From NCBI GenBank assembly GCA_902825775.1, contig CADECF010000001.1, positions 124,001-188,000 on the forward strand: DNA of 64,000 nt. The letters run 5' to 3'. The DNA comes from an uncultured Lysobacteraceae bacterium. Lineage in GTDB: Bacteria; Pseudomonadota; Gammaproteobacteria; Xanthomonadales; Xanthomonadaceae. The position numbers were made by a program, and so were the translations under genes. Position 1 is the first letter of the stretch. The number at the start of each line of letters is the position of its first letter. Under the pieces are notes generated by a model that was given only the letters and a program-made list of their open reading frames with translations, was not told the DNA's origin and searched no databases. Shown one piece after another: positions 18,873-27,605 of the stretch.

Positions 18873-19211
18873 TTATTGCCGCTTGCGAATGGAGCCGAGC
18901 ACACGTTTTGGCGCCTTTACGCGCCACGCCTCAGCCAGCAGCGCTTCCACTATCGTCGGTTTCGCTCTATCGAGCGCGATCCGCAGTCCAACCGCCTTCT
19001 TGCCCCAGAACAATTTCTCTATCCAATCCGGCTCCAAAGCCAGCGCCCGTTCGCGTTGCTCCTCGTCGACGAATACGTGGATATGCGCGCCCTCGGGCGG
19101 TACCGTGACGAAGATTCTTCCGCCGACCCGGAATGACGAATAGTTGAAATGCGGCGCCTCCGTCGTTTCCGGCAGCGACAGCGCCATTTTGCGGACTTCG
19201 GAAAGTTTCAT
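18873..19211 (-). CDS. MmcQ/YjbR family protein
   Basis: 112 residues matching YjbR: 'VRKMALSLPETTEAPHFNYSSFRVGGRIFVTV' then 'PDWIEKLFWGKKAVGLRIALDRA' and 'AEAWRVKAPKR'. The fold resembles a small DNA-binding (CyaY-like) domain; function is not settled. It follows the VOC gene 6 bases downstream, suggesting co-transcription. Confidence 0.87.
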   Translation of the reverse strand: MKLSEVRKMALSLPETTEAPHFNYSSFRVGGRIFVTVPPEGAHIHVFVDEEQRERALALEPDWIEKLFWGKKAVGLRIALDRAKPTIVEALLAEAWRVKAPKRVLGSIRKRQ

Positions 19212-19217
19212 GCGCGG

Positions 19218-19643
19218 TTACGCCTTCCAGGGATCGTAACTGCCGAACCACCAGATGTGGCCTTCCGGATCGCGGCAGGAATAACCGCGGCCGCCGTAAT
19301 TCTGATCGGCGATATCGATCAGGATTTCGGCGCCGGCGGCTTTGGCCCGCGCATAGTGCGCGTCGGCATCGTCGACGATCACGCAGGCGCTCTGGGTTTC
19401 GCGGCCGCCGATCTCGTCGGGCTGCGCGATGCGCTTGCCCCATTCGCTGACGCTGTCGGCCGAGCCGAGCATGATCATGCCGTTGCCGAACACCATCTGC
19501 GCGTGGTGGACGGTGTCGCCATCGGCGTAGACCGCATGCTTTTCGAAACCGAAAGCTCGGCCCAGCCAATCGATCGCGGCGAGCGCGTTGCGATAGCGCA
19601 GGCAGGGAATGACGGTGGAACGGTTGTCGGCGGCGAGGCTCAT
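19218..19643 (-). CDS. VOC family (glyoxalase/bleomycin-resistance fold) protein
   Basis: 141 residues. 'VIPCLRYRNALAAIDWLGRAFGFEKHAVYADGD', 'HAQMVFGNGMIMLG' and 'QNYGGRGYSCRDPEGHIWWFGSYDPW' are typical of PhnB-like and bleomycin-resistance-like VOC proteins, which usually dimerise and bind a small ligand. It is transcribed with the YjbR gene. No evidence for a particular substrate. Confidence 0.88.
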   Translation of the reverse strand: MSLAADNRSTVIPCLRYRNALAAIDWLGRAFGFEKHAVYADGDTVHHAQMVFGNGMIMLGSADSVSEWGKRIAQPDEIGGRETQSACVIVDDADAHYARAKAAGAEILIDIADQNYGGRGYSCRDPEGHIWWFGSYDPWKA

Positions 19644-19718
19644 CGCAGGCTCCTATGTGGGGTGGCGTGCGGCATACGTTACGCAGACCGCGCTATGGGG
19701 TCTTGTAGATTTCGGCGT

Positions 19719-20534
19719 TTATTCCACCGGGACGTGATTGCGCCACGGACCCTGCCGCGACAGGTAGGCGGTCGGCGTCAGGCCGGAAAACGCACGAAAC
19801 TCGCGCACCAGGTGCGGCTGGTCGTGGAAACCGCAATCGGCGGCCACGCCGGCCCAGTCGACGCTGCATCGCCGGTGCGCCAGGCCGACCACGCGATGGA
19901 AACGCTGCAAACGCGCATAACGTTTCGGCGCCAGGCCGACCTCTTCGTTGAACAAGGCGCTCAGGCGCCGCGGCGACAAGCCGCAATCGCGCGCCAGGCG
20001 GTCGATGCGATGCACCTGCGGCGCGCGGTCGAGCAGGGCCAGGGCATGGGTCAGCGCGCCGGCGCGCGGCGCGGCCCGTTGCGCGCGGGCCTGCAGCCAG
20101 GCGTGCAGCATTCGCAATCGCGATGCGGCATCGCCGGCTTCGAGCAAGCGCTCGCGCAACCGTCCGGCTTCGGCGCCGAACAGATCGGCCATATCGATGC
20201 AGCCGTTGCGCAGACGATCGAAACGTTCGCGGAAGAAAGGCGCGGCGCCGCCCGGATGGAAGATCACGCCCATCACCGCGACCTGCTCGGCGGTATCGAT
20301 CACGCTGCATCGGTCGGCGGGCCCGTCGAGAGTGAAGGCCGAGTGCCGGGTGCACTGCAGCGTGTCGGGGTCGTAGGTGCGGGTCTCGTCTTCGGCCAAA
20401 TTGATGATGAGCCCGGCCTTGGCGACGGGCATGATGCGTTCCAGCGCCTGCGGCTGCGCGGGCGCGTCGCAATCCCAGATCGACTCGATCAGGTGCGACA
20501 AGGCAGGCGCCGGCGTGATCGCGATGAAGCCCAT
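19719..20534 (-). CDS. AraC-family transcriptional regulator
   Basis: 271 residues from ATG 20534. An N-terminal ligand-like domain ('MPVAKAGLIINLAEDETRTYD', 'VAVMGVIFHPGGAAPFFRERFDRL') is followed by a helical linker and the two-HTH AraC domain ('RLARDCGLSPRRLSALFNEEVGL', 'VDWAGVAADCGFHDQPHLVREFRAFSG'). This architecture (DUF6597-type sensor) is common near VOC and efflux genes. It reads away from the serine hydrolase gene at 20633; 98 bases separate the two starts. A longer frame upstream of 20534 is not supported. Confidence 0.88.
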   Translation of the reverse strand: MGFIAITPAPALSHLIESIWDCDAPAQPQALERIMPVAKAGLIINLAEDETRTYDPDTLQCTRHSAFTLDGPADRCSVIDTAEQVAVMGVIFHPGGAAPFFRERFDRLRNGCIDMADLFGAEAGRLRERLLEAGDAASRLRMLHAWLQARAQRAAPRAGALTHALALLDRAPQVHRIDRLARDCGLSPRRLSALFNEEVGLAPKRYARLQRFHRVVGLAHRRCSVDWAGVAADCGFHDQPHLVREFRAFSGLTPTAYLSRQGPWRNHVPVE

Positions 20535-20632
20535 GGCCGAAGGGTAGCGCACCGGGACCCCACCGATGGCATAGGTGGCGGTCGCGGCGGCCTCTACAAT
20601 GCGGCCTTCGCCCACCGACCGGGAAATACCGC

Positions 20633-22258
20633 ATGCGAGCCGCTCCGACCCTGCCGCGCCCTCTCTGCCTGGTGTTGCTGTCCGCCGTGCTCTGCGCCCC
20701 GGCCTTCGCGCAGGCGCCCGCTGCGGCGTTGCTGGACCCACTGCAGGATTTCGACGCCTACGTCGAAAGCGTGCGCAAGCAGTTCGACGTGCCCGGCATT
20801 TCGGTGGCCATCGTCAAGGACGGGCGGATCGTGCTCGAGCGCGGTTATGGCGTGCGCAAGCTCGGCGAAAGCGCACCGGTCGATGCGCATACGCTGTTCG
20901 CGATCGCTTCCAACACCAAGGCTTTCACCGCCGCATCGCTGTCGATCCTGGCCGACGAAAAGAAGCTGAGCCTGGACGACCGCGTCATCGACCATCTGCC
21001 GTGGTTCCAGATGTCCGATCCTTACGTGACGCGCGAAATGCGCATCCGCGACTTGCTGGTGCACCGCAGCGGCTTGAGCCTGGGCGCCGGCGATCTGCTG
21101 TTCTGGCCGGCGACGACCTACACCACGCGCGAAGTGGCCGAACGCCTGCGCAACGTGCCGCTGACCGGCAATTTCCGCAGCCAGTACGCCTACGACAACA
21201 TCCTGTACGGCGTTGCGCAGTTGGTGATCGAGAAAGCCAGCGGGCAGAGCTACGAAGAATTCCTGCGCACCCGCATCTTCGCGCCGCTGGACATGGACGA
21301 GACGCGCTTCAACAGCGATTCGCTGCGCCCGGGCGACAACGTCGCCACCGGCCACGCCAAGTCCGATTTCAAGGATCTGAAGCCGGTGCCGGCGATGTCC
21401 TGGTCCAACGTGGCCGCCGCCGGCGGCATCTATTCCAGCGCGCACGACCTGACCAAGTGGATGAACGTGCAACTGGCCGGCGGCGTGATCTCCGGCGAAG
21501 GCGACCAGGCCAAGCGGTTGTTCAGCGCCAAGCGGCAGAAAGAGATGTGGTCGATCGTCACGCCGATCCCGATCGGCGATCCGCCCGTGCCCGAACTCGC
21601 TGCCGCCGTGCCTAATTTCCTCGGTTACGGCGAAGGCTGGAATCTGTCCGATTACCGCGGCCAGAAACTCGTCTGGCACACCGGGGGATGGCCGGGCATG
21701 GTGTCGCGGCTGACCCTGGTGCCGGGCAAGAAAGTCGGCGTGATCGTGCTGACCAGCCAGGAAATCGGCGCCGCGTTCAATGCCGTCACGCTGCGCGCGT
21801 TGGACGCGATGCTCGACGCGCCCAAGACCGATTGGGTGGACGCTTACGCCAAGGCGGTCGCCAAAACGCAGGGCAAGGCCGACGACGACTGGAAGAAGCA
21901 TCTGGCCGCGCGCGACGCCGCTTCCAAGCCTTCGTTGCCGCTGGCCAAATACGCCGGCACCTATCGCGACCCGTGGTATGGCGACGTCGTCGTCAGCCAG
22001 GGCGGCAAGGGCCTGCAGATCCAGTTCTCCAAGACCGCGCAGCTGCTCGGCGACCTGGAGCACTGGCAGCACGATGTGTTTCTGGTGAAGTGGCGCGACC
22101 GTTCCTTGAATGCGGACGCGTTCCTCAGCTTCGCATTGACGCCGGACGGCGCGATCCGCGAGGTACGGATGGAGCCGGTCTCGCCGCTGACCGATTTCAG
22201 CTTCGATTTCCAGGATCTGCGCTTAACCCCGGTTTCCGGGGATGTGAAGGGGTCTTGA
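20633..22258 (+). CDS. Exported serine hydrolase of the class C beta-lactamase/PBP4* fold
   Basis: 541 residues with a signal peptide (to about residue 27, AFAQ). The catalytic S-x-x-K is 'ASNTKAFT' (Ser about 87), the Tyr motif is 'YAYDN' and the third motif is 'WHTGGW'. The C-terminal third ('AKYAGTYRDPWYGDVVVSQG') is a DUF3471 domain. Such proteins are D-aminopeptidases or esterases rather than true beta-lactamases in most cases, acting in the periplasm on peptides or lipids. Substrate unknown. It is followed 80 bases later by the HD-GYP gene. Confidence 0.9.
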   Translation: MRAAPTLPRPLCLVLLSAVLCAPAFAQAPAAALLDPLQDFDAYVESVRKQFDVPGISVAIVKDGRIVLERGYGVRKLGESAPVDAHTLFAIASNTKAFTAASLSILADEKKLSLDDRVIDHLPWFQMSDPYVTREMRIRDLLVHRSGLSLGAGDLLFWPATTYTTREVAERLRNVPLTGNFRSQYAYDNILYGVAQLVIEKASGQSYEEFLRTRIFAPLDMDETRFNSDSLRPGDNVATGHAKSDFKDLKPVPAMSWSNVAAAGGIYSSAHDLTKWMNVQLAGGVISGEGDQAKRLFSAKRQKEMWSIVTPIPIGDPPVPELAAAVPNFLGYGEGWNLSDYRGQKLVWHTGGWPGMVSRLTLVPGKKVGVIVLTSQEIGAAFNAVTLRALDAMLDAPKTDWVDAYAKAVAKTQGKADDDWKKHLAARDAASKPSLPLAKYAGTYRDPWYGDVVVSQGGKGLQIQFSKTAQLLGDLEHWQHDVFLVKWRDRSLNADAFLSFALTPDGAIREVRMEPVSPLTDFSFDFQDLRLTPVSGDVKGS

Positions 22259-22338
22259 GACGGGTTTCAGCACAATGCGGCCTGGATCGAGCATGATGCT
22301 CGTTCAGTAAGTACATCAGCACCGGGCGGGGACCGTGC

Positions 22339-23580
22339 ATGCTGCTGGAGGAACGCGAGATCGATGTGGGGGCTTTGCGCCCCGGAATGTACGTCAGCCG
22401 GCTCGATCGGGACTGGATCGGCACGCCGTTCCTGTTGCAAGGGTTCCTGATCGACTCGCAGGAGCAGATCGACGAAGTCGCGCGCCTCTGCCGAACCGTC
22501 GTCATCGATATCCAAAAAAGCCATCCGCGGACCAGCGAGCGCCTGGCGCAACTCGGGCCGCGCAAGGCCGCGCGTTACGCGTTGCCGGTGCTGGCCGAGA
22601 TCGCGCGTACCCAGCCGCGCCCGGCCGAGGTCGTGCTCGAAGCCGAACTGCCGATGGCGCGCGAAGCCACCGAGCGCGCGCACGCGCTGGTGAGGGACAT
22701 GGTGGCCGGCCTGCGCGAGGGCGGCAGGCTGCGGGCCGAGGACATCAACGCCGCGATCAATCCGCTGGTCGATTCGTTGCTGCGCAATCCGGATGCGTAT
22801 TTCTGGCTCGAGACGCTGCGACGGCACGATTCCTACAGTTATTCGCATGCGATCAACTGCTGCGCGCTGATGGCGGCGTTCGGCCGGCACTTGGGGTTTC
22901 CCGATCCCGCGGTGCGCGACATGGCCAGCGGCGGATTGCTGTTGGATATCGGCAAGACCGCCGTCCCCGATACGCTGCTCGAACGCAACGGCCCGCTCGA
23001 CGCCGACGAACTGCTCGCGGTGCGCGCGCATCTGGAACATAGCGTGCGCCTTTACGACGATTCGGGTGCAGCCAATGCCGCAGTGCGCGAACTGATCCAA
23101 ACGCACCACGAGCGCGAAGACGGTTCGGGTTATCCCGCCGGCAAGCCGGGCGATCTGCAACCGCTGCTGGGGCGCATCGCCGGGATCGTCGATACCTTCG
23201 ACGCCCTCACCACGCCGCGGCCGTACCGCGCGTCGATCTCCAAGCACGATGCGCTGCAGCTGATTTATCGCGAGCGGGGCAAGCTGTTCAACGTCGATCT
23301 GGTGGAGCAGTTCGTGCAATGCCTGGGCGTGTATCCCACCGGCACGATCGTGGAGCTGAGCACCGGCGAGGTGGCGATCGTGCTGGCGCAGAATCCGACG
23401 CGCAGGCTGTTTCCGCAGGTGATGCTGCTGACCGACGAAGCCAAGGGGCCGCGGCTGGCCGGTTTCGCCAAGCTGGATCTGCGGGAAATGCCGAAGGACG
23501 AGCGCGGCAAGCCGATCACCGTCGTTCGCAGCGTGGAGCCAGGCAGCTACGGCCTGGATCCCAAGCAGCTCTACCTGTAA
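22339..23580 (+). CDS. HD-GYP domain protein with DUF3391, HD motif altered to LD
   Basis: 413 residues. An N-terminal DUF3391 domain (about 5-105, 'EIDVGALRPGMYVSRLDRDW') precedes an HD-GYP domain (about 150-345). First His (H170), HHE (256-258), GYP (264-266) and 'IVDTFDALTTPRPYR' are conserved, but the HD pair reads L202-D203 ('GLLLDIGKTAVP'), losing one metal ligand. Active HD-GYP proteins hydrolyse c-di-GMP to GMP; this one is likely impaired or a c-di-GMP effector. It is 13 bases upstream of a GGDEF/EAL gene, so both act in the same signalling system. Confidence 0.92.
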   Translation: MLLEEREIDVGALRPGMYVSRLDRDWIGTPFLLQGFLIDSQEQIDEVARLCRTVVIDIQKSHPRTSERLAQLGPRKAARYALPVLAEIARTQPRPAEVVLEAELPMAREATERAHALVRDMVAGLREGGRLRAEDINAAINPLVDSLLRNPDAYFWLETLRRHDSYSYSHAINCCALMAAFGRHLGFPDPAVRDMASGGLLLDIGKTAVPDTLLERNGPLDADELLAVRAHLEHSVRLYDDSGAANAAVRELIQTHHEREDGSGYPAGKPGDLQPLLGRIAGIVDTFDALTTPRPYRASISKHDALQLIYRERGKLFNVDLVEQFVQCLGVYPTGTIVELSTGEVAIVLAQNPTRRLFPQVMLLTDEAKGPRLAGFAKLDLREMPKDERGKPITVVRSVEPGSYGLDPKQLYL

Positions 23581-23593
23581 CCGGACGCTCGCC

Positions 23594-24835
23594 GTGCTCA
23601 ATCGCGAAGCGTTGTTCGGAGCCATTCGCGACCTCGCGCAGGCGACGCCCTCCGGTTCGGAGCTGGGCCTGCTGTTCGTGCGCGACAGGCGCTTCCGCGA
23701 GTACGAAACCTTATTCGGCTATGCCGCTGGCGAAGTTTTGGCGGACGCGTTCGGGCGACGCTTGAGCGCAGCGCTGCGCGATGAGGATCGCGTAGTGCGG
23801 ATCGGGGAATGCGATTTCGCCGCGGTGCTGCCCGCGCTGTCCGGCAGGGCGCATGCCGAGCTTGCCGCAGCCAAGGTCGCGCGCGCATTCGACGGTCCGC
23901 TGGAGGCGGGCGAGCACAGCGTCAGGGTGCGCGCGCTGGTCGGGGCGACTTCCATGGCGCCATCGGCGCTTTCGGCCGAAACGCTGTGCCGCGGCGCCGA
24001 TCGCGCCTGCGCCGCGGCCGCAGCGGCGCGGGAACGTTATGCGTTGAGCGATGGCGCAGCCGATGTCGCCGCTTTGGACTACGACCGGCTCTTCGCCAGC
24101 GTCAACAGCAATCGCCTGCAGGTGATGCTGCAGCCCATCTTCGCGCTGCGCGACGGCGCCTTGAAAGGTTTCGAGTCGCTCACGCGCTGGCCCGCTGACG
24201 AAATCGATCCGTTTCCGCCTTCGATTTTCGTGCCCATGTCCGAGCAAACGGGGTTGATCGACGAACTGACGCGTTGGAATTTGAACGCCACACTGAGGCT
24301 TTGCTCGCCGATACTGGCGCGTCACGGGCAGCTGACCTGCTCGATCAACCTGTCGCCCAAGACGTTGGTGACGCCGGGTTTCGTCGACCAGGTCAAAGCG
24401 GCGTTGCGCATCTGGGGCGTGCGGCCTCGGAACGCAGTGGTGGAAGTCACCGAAACCGCGTTCGTGGACGATCTGGACGCGATCTCCCACCATTTGGCTG
24501 AGTTGCACGAGGCGGGGCTGGGCATATCGATCGACGATTTCGGCACCGGCTATTCGTCGCTGTCCTATCTCAAACGGTTTCCGGTCACCGAGCTGAAGAT
24601 CGACGGCAGTTTCGTGCGCGATCTGGTCCGCGAACCGAGATCCGCGCGGTTGGTGGCGTCGATGATCGACATGGCCCATCGCCTGGGCGCCACCGCCGTG
24701 GCCGAAGGCATCGAAGACGAAGCCACCCTGGAGACGCTGCGGTCGATGGGCTGCGACCACGGCCAAGGCTATTGGCTCGGCGCCCCGCAGCTCGCCGAAG
24801 CGGCCTTCGACGACGCGGGCGTGGGCGGCGCCTAG
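23594..24835 (+). CDS. Degenerate GGDEF plus EAL domain protein (c-di-GMP phosphodiesterase candidate)
   Basis: 413 residues, GTG start. The GGDEF domain (about 5-150) has GECDF (71-75) in place of GGDEF, so cyclase activity is unlikely. The EAL domain (about 165-400) keeps the catalytic set: E194 in 'ESL', 'INLS' (251-254), E287 in 'VTETAF', DDFGTG (314-319), K335, 'AEGIED' (370-375) and 'GQGYWLGAP'. So it probably cleaves c-di-GMP to pGpG. No membrane segment or sensor domain is present; input may come through the partner HD-GYP protein. Confidence 0.92.
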   Translation: MLNREALFGAIRDLAQATPSGSELGLLFVRDRRFREYETLFGYAAGEVLADAFGRRLSAALRDEDRVVRIGECDFAAVLPALSGRAHAELAAAKVARAFDGPLEAGEHSVRVRALVGATSMAPSALSAETLCRGADRACAAAAAARERYALSDGAADVAALDYDRLFASVNSNRLQVMLQPIFALRDGALKGFESLTRWPADEIDPFPPSIFVPMSEQTGLIDELTRWNLNATLRLCSPILARHGQLTCSINLSPKTLVTPGFVDQVKAALRIWGVRPRNAVVEVTETAFVDDLDAISHHLAELHEAGLGISIDDFGTGYSSLSYLKRFPVTELKIDGSFVRDLVREPRSARLVASMIDMAHRLGATAVAEGIEDEATLETLRSMGCDHGQGYWLGAPQLAEAAFDDAGVGGA

Positions 24836-26643
24836 CGGATAGGCTCGTCGAGCATCAGTTCGCGCGCGAAACGTACCGGCGGTGCGCCGTACGACAACAC
24901 CTTGTCGTGGTAGGCCTTCAAATCGAACTTGGCGCCGTCGCGCTGTTCGGCCGCCTTGCGCATGTCGAAATGCTCCTGCGAGCCGACGAAATAGGTCGGC
25001 AATTGCGCCGAACTCAGCTGCGCGCGCACCCATTTGCCGGCCGCTTCGCGCTCTTGCTGGAATGTGGTGACCGTCATCAGCTTCATCGCATCTTCGCGGC
25101 TGATGCCGTCGACATGCACGGCCTGGTCCAGGATCGCGTTGGCGATGCCGCGCAGCCGCCATTTGCGGTAGGCCAGCGCCATCAGCGGGTCGTCGGCCTT
25201 GTAGCCGGCTTCGATCATGAGCGCCTCGGCATAAATACCCCAGCCTTCCACGAACGTGCCCGAGCGCAGGACCGCGCGCAATGTCGACGGATGCTTGGCC
25301 GAATGCGCGCCTTCGAGGTAATGGCCGGGCATCGCTTCGTGGATCGTCAGCAGGTGGATCACGCGGTTGTTGTATTCGCGCAGGAACGAGTCGGCCTGTT
25401 GCTGCGACCAATCGTCGGGAATCGGTGAAATCGCGTAGTAAGTGTCCAGGCCCTTGTCGAGCGGGCCGGGCGAATCGCAGTAGGCCACCGAGAATCCGCG
25501 TTGGAATTCCGGCATCAGGATGATCTTGACCGGATCGTCAGGCACCGTGACCAGGTTCTTCGCGCGGGTGAACGCGGTGGCCTCGACCAAGGTCTGCTTG
25601 GCGAAGTCGACGACTTTGTCGCGCGCCGGCCGATCAACATAAGTCAATTCCAGCGCGGCTTCGATCGCATTCTGCTGCTGCGCTTCGCTCGGCGCGGCGG
25701 GCATGTCCGGCGATCCCGGCTTGTCCTTGAGCAGGCCTTGCGAAATGGCGTACATCTCGCCGCGCAGGCGTTTTATTTCGGCTTCGGCGCGCTGCTTTAT
25801 CTCGGCGCGCGACAACGGCGACATCAGCGCGAATTGCAGTTTCTCGTCGTAGAGTTTCGCGCCGATGCGGAAATCGCCCTTGGCGTTGGGCACCAGCGTC
25901 TTGTCGAGCCAGGCCTGGTGCTCGGCGACCGCCTTGCGCAAACCTGCAACGGCGGCATCGAGGCGTTCGCGGTCTTCGCCCTGCAACTGCCCGGCGTTGG
26001 GCGCGATGAACTGGTCGATCAGATCCAGCACGCCCCGATTCTGCCGGGCCGCCGTCTCGGCGTGGATCTTGGGCACGCGCGCCGGGTCGAGATTCTTGCG
26101 CGCCTGAGCGAAGATCGCGGGAATCTTCTCCATACGCAGCGTCGCCGATTTCAGCCGCTGCGGCATCGGCGCGAACTCGCGGGCCATCAGGTTGTAGATC
26201 GCGCTGCCCGCGGAGCCGGAATAGTATTGAGGATCCCAGGCCCAGCCCTGCAATGTCTCGATCGTCCAGATGTCGCCGCGCAGTTGGTTGCGCAGGATAA
26301 GCGCATCGACCTGGTTTTCGCGCGAGAGACCGGCCGTGTCGATCGCGTCGAGTTCGGCCAGCATCTTCTTGCTGAAAGCGATGACGTTTTGCCTGGCTAC
26401 GGGGCTGTAATCGTCGACCTCGGCGTCGAAACGGTGATCGCCGACTTGGGTCGCATACACCGGATTCAACCGCAGCCATCCGTCCAGCCAGCGTTTGGAC
26501 AAGTCCGCGAATTTGGCGTCTTGTCGGGCGGCGGCCGGATCGGCCGCTTGCGTCGACGCATCTGGCGCCGCCGTGGGCGCTTGGCCCTGGCAGGCGGCGA
26601 GGGCGGCGGCGAGCACGGCCGCAGCGAGCAGGTTATGGCGCAT
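24832..26643 (-). CDS. DUF885 family lipoprotein, putative metallopeptidase
   Basis: 603 residues from ATG 26643. Lipoprotein signal with 'LAACQG' at about residue 18. DUF885 proteins are distant M32-like peptidases; the metal site is 'HEAMPGHYLEGAHS' (about residue 435) with a later 'TFVEGWGIYAEALMIEAGY' glutamate. Its 3' end overlaps the EAL gene by four bases in convergent orientation. It follows the membrane protein gene by 2 bases, making a three-gene operon with the M1 peptidase. Probably cleaves peptides in the periplasm or at the outer membrane. Confidence 0.9.
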   Translation of the reverse strand: MRHNLLAAAVLAAALAACQGQAPTAAPDASTQAADPAAARQDAKFADLSKRWLDGWLRLNPVYATQVGDHRFDAEVDDYSPVARQNVIAFSKKMLAELDAIDTAGLSRENQVDALILRNQLRGDIWTIETLQGWAWDPQYYSGSAGSAIYNLMAREFAPMPQRLKSATLRMEKIPAIFAQARKNLDPARVPKIHAETAARQNRGVLDLIDQFIAPNAGQLQGEDRERLDAAVAGLRKAVAEHQAWLDKTLVPNAKGDFRIGAKLYDEKLQFALMSPLSRAEIKQRAEAEIKRLRGEMYAISQGLLKDKPGSPDMPAAPSEAQQQNAIEAALELTYVDRPARDKVVDFAKQTLVEATAFTRAKNLVTVPDDPVKIILMPEFQRGFSVAYCDSPGPLDKGLDTYYAISPIPDDWSQQQADSFLREYNNRVIHLLTIHEAMPGHYLEGAHSAKHPSTLRAVLRSGTFVEGWGIYAEALMIEAGYKADDPLMALAYRKWRLRGIANAILDQAVHVDGISREDAMKLMTVTTFQQEREAAGKWVRAQLSSAQLPTYFVGSQEHFDMRKAAEQRDGAKFDLKAYHDKVLSYGAPPVRFARELMLDEPIR

Positions 26644-26645
26644 CG

Positions 26646-27605
26646 TCAGGTACCGGCAGGTTCGGATTGCTGCATGGAAAGATATTCGTCGGTATTGGTC
26701 GCCGGCGCCGCCGTCGTTGCGGGTTTCGCGGTCGCGGCGCCTGCGAGTTCGGCGAATCCGTACAAACGCGCGATGCGGCCCCAGGCCAGCGCCAGGAACA
26801 CGAGCTGCGCGAGCAACAGGCCGAACAGGAAACCGCCCATGCCGGCGCCGCTGGTGTTGAGGCGCCATACGCCGAGCAACGCAGCCAACACGTAAGCGAC
26901 GAGGCTCGTGCCCAGGTAGACAGTCAGCGATGCCAACGGACGGCGCAGGACCAGTTTGACGCCGCGCCACCAGGCGCGGATCGCCGAACGTAGGCCGCCA
27001 TCGGCGCCGAACCAGCCGCGGCCGGCTTCGACCGTCATATGCGCGAACACGAACAGCACCGCCATCGCCGCCAGCGCGATGCGCCCCATGGTTTCGGCTT
27101 CGGAGGCCAGGATCGCGGTCTCGGCGTGCTTACCCGCCGCTTTGAGCGCGACCGAACCGATGCCGAGCGCAATACCGAGCGGCAATAGCGACCACAGCAA
27201 GGTGCGGAACATGCGCCCGTATTCGCTCAACCCGCCGTGCAGCAATTCGCCCATGCCGAGCTTGCGGCCGGCGCGGATCGAAGCGACGACCATGCCGGCC
27301 AGCCACGGCGACAGCAATAGCGTCAGTACCGTAGCGAACAGGCCGGCGGTGTTGACGCCGTCCATCGCCTTGTCCAGGCCGCTGAAAGCGTCTGTCAGCA
27401 GCGGCAGATCCTTAGCCGCAGCGATCGCGTCGGCCTGAGGAGAATGTCCCCATTCGCCTTGCAGCGCGCCCCACAGCGGCGCGGCGACGAGCAGGGTCGG
27501 CAGCCACAAAGCCAGCAGCCACCACAGCAGCATGCGCCACTGCAGCGCGCTCTTCAGGCCGGACATCAATGCGGCGAAGCCGCCGCGGCGCGAGGTATCG
27601 TTCAT
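26646..27605 (-). CDS. Multi-pass membrane protein between two peptidase genes
   Basis: 319 residues with about six membrane segments ('LLWWLLALWLPTLLVAAPLWG', 'LFATVLTLLLSPWLAGMVVASI', 'LLPLGIALGIGSVALKAAG', 'IALAAMAVLFVFAHMTVEAG', and two near 235-290) and an Ala/Thr-rich C-terminal tail. I recognise no family with confidence. It overlaps the M1 peptidase stop (ATGA at 27602-27605) and is 2 bases from the DUF885 gene, so it is almost certainly translated with both. Confidence 0.75.
   Translation of the reverse strand: MNDTSRRGGFAALMSGLKSALQWRMLLWWLLALWLPTLLVAAPLWGALQGEWGHSPQADAIAAAKDLPLLTDAFSGLDKAMDGVNTAGLFATVLTLLLSPWLAGMVVASIRAGRKLGMGELLHGGLSEYGRMFRTLLWSLLPLGIALGIGSVALKAAGKHAETAILASEAETMGRIALAAMAVLFVFAHMTVEAGRGWFGADGGLRSAIRAWWRGVKLVLRRPLASLTVYLGTSLVAYVLAALLGVWRLNTSGAGMGGFLFGLLLAQLVFLALAWGRIARLYGFAELAGAATAKPATTAAPATNTDEYLSMQQSEPAGT

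Noticed and set aside
20535..20741. Longer N-terminus of the second AraC regulator
   Set aside because: The extra residues overlap the start of the divergent hydrolase gene and are Arg/Ala/Gly-rich; ATG 20534 begins at the conserved part.
20633..22258. Class C (AmpC) beta-lactamase
   Set aside because: The motifs (SxxK, YxN, HTGG) are shared with D-aminopeptidases and esterases, and the C-terminal DUF3471 domain is not found in AmpC. I therefore named it a serine hydrolase only.
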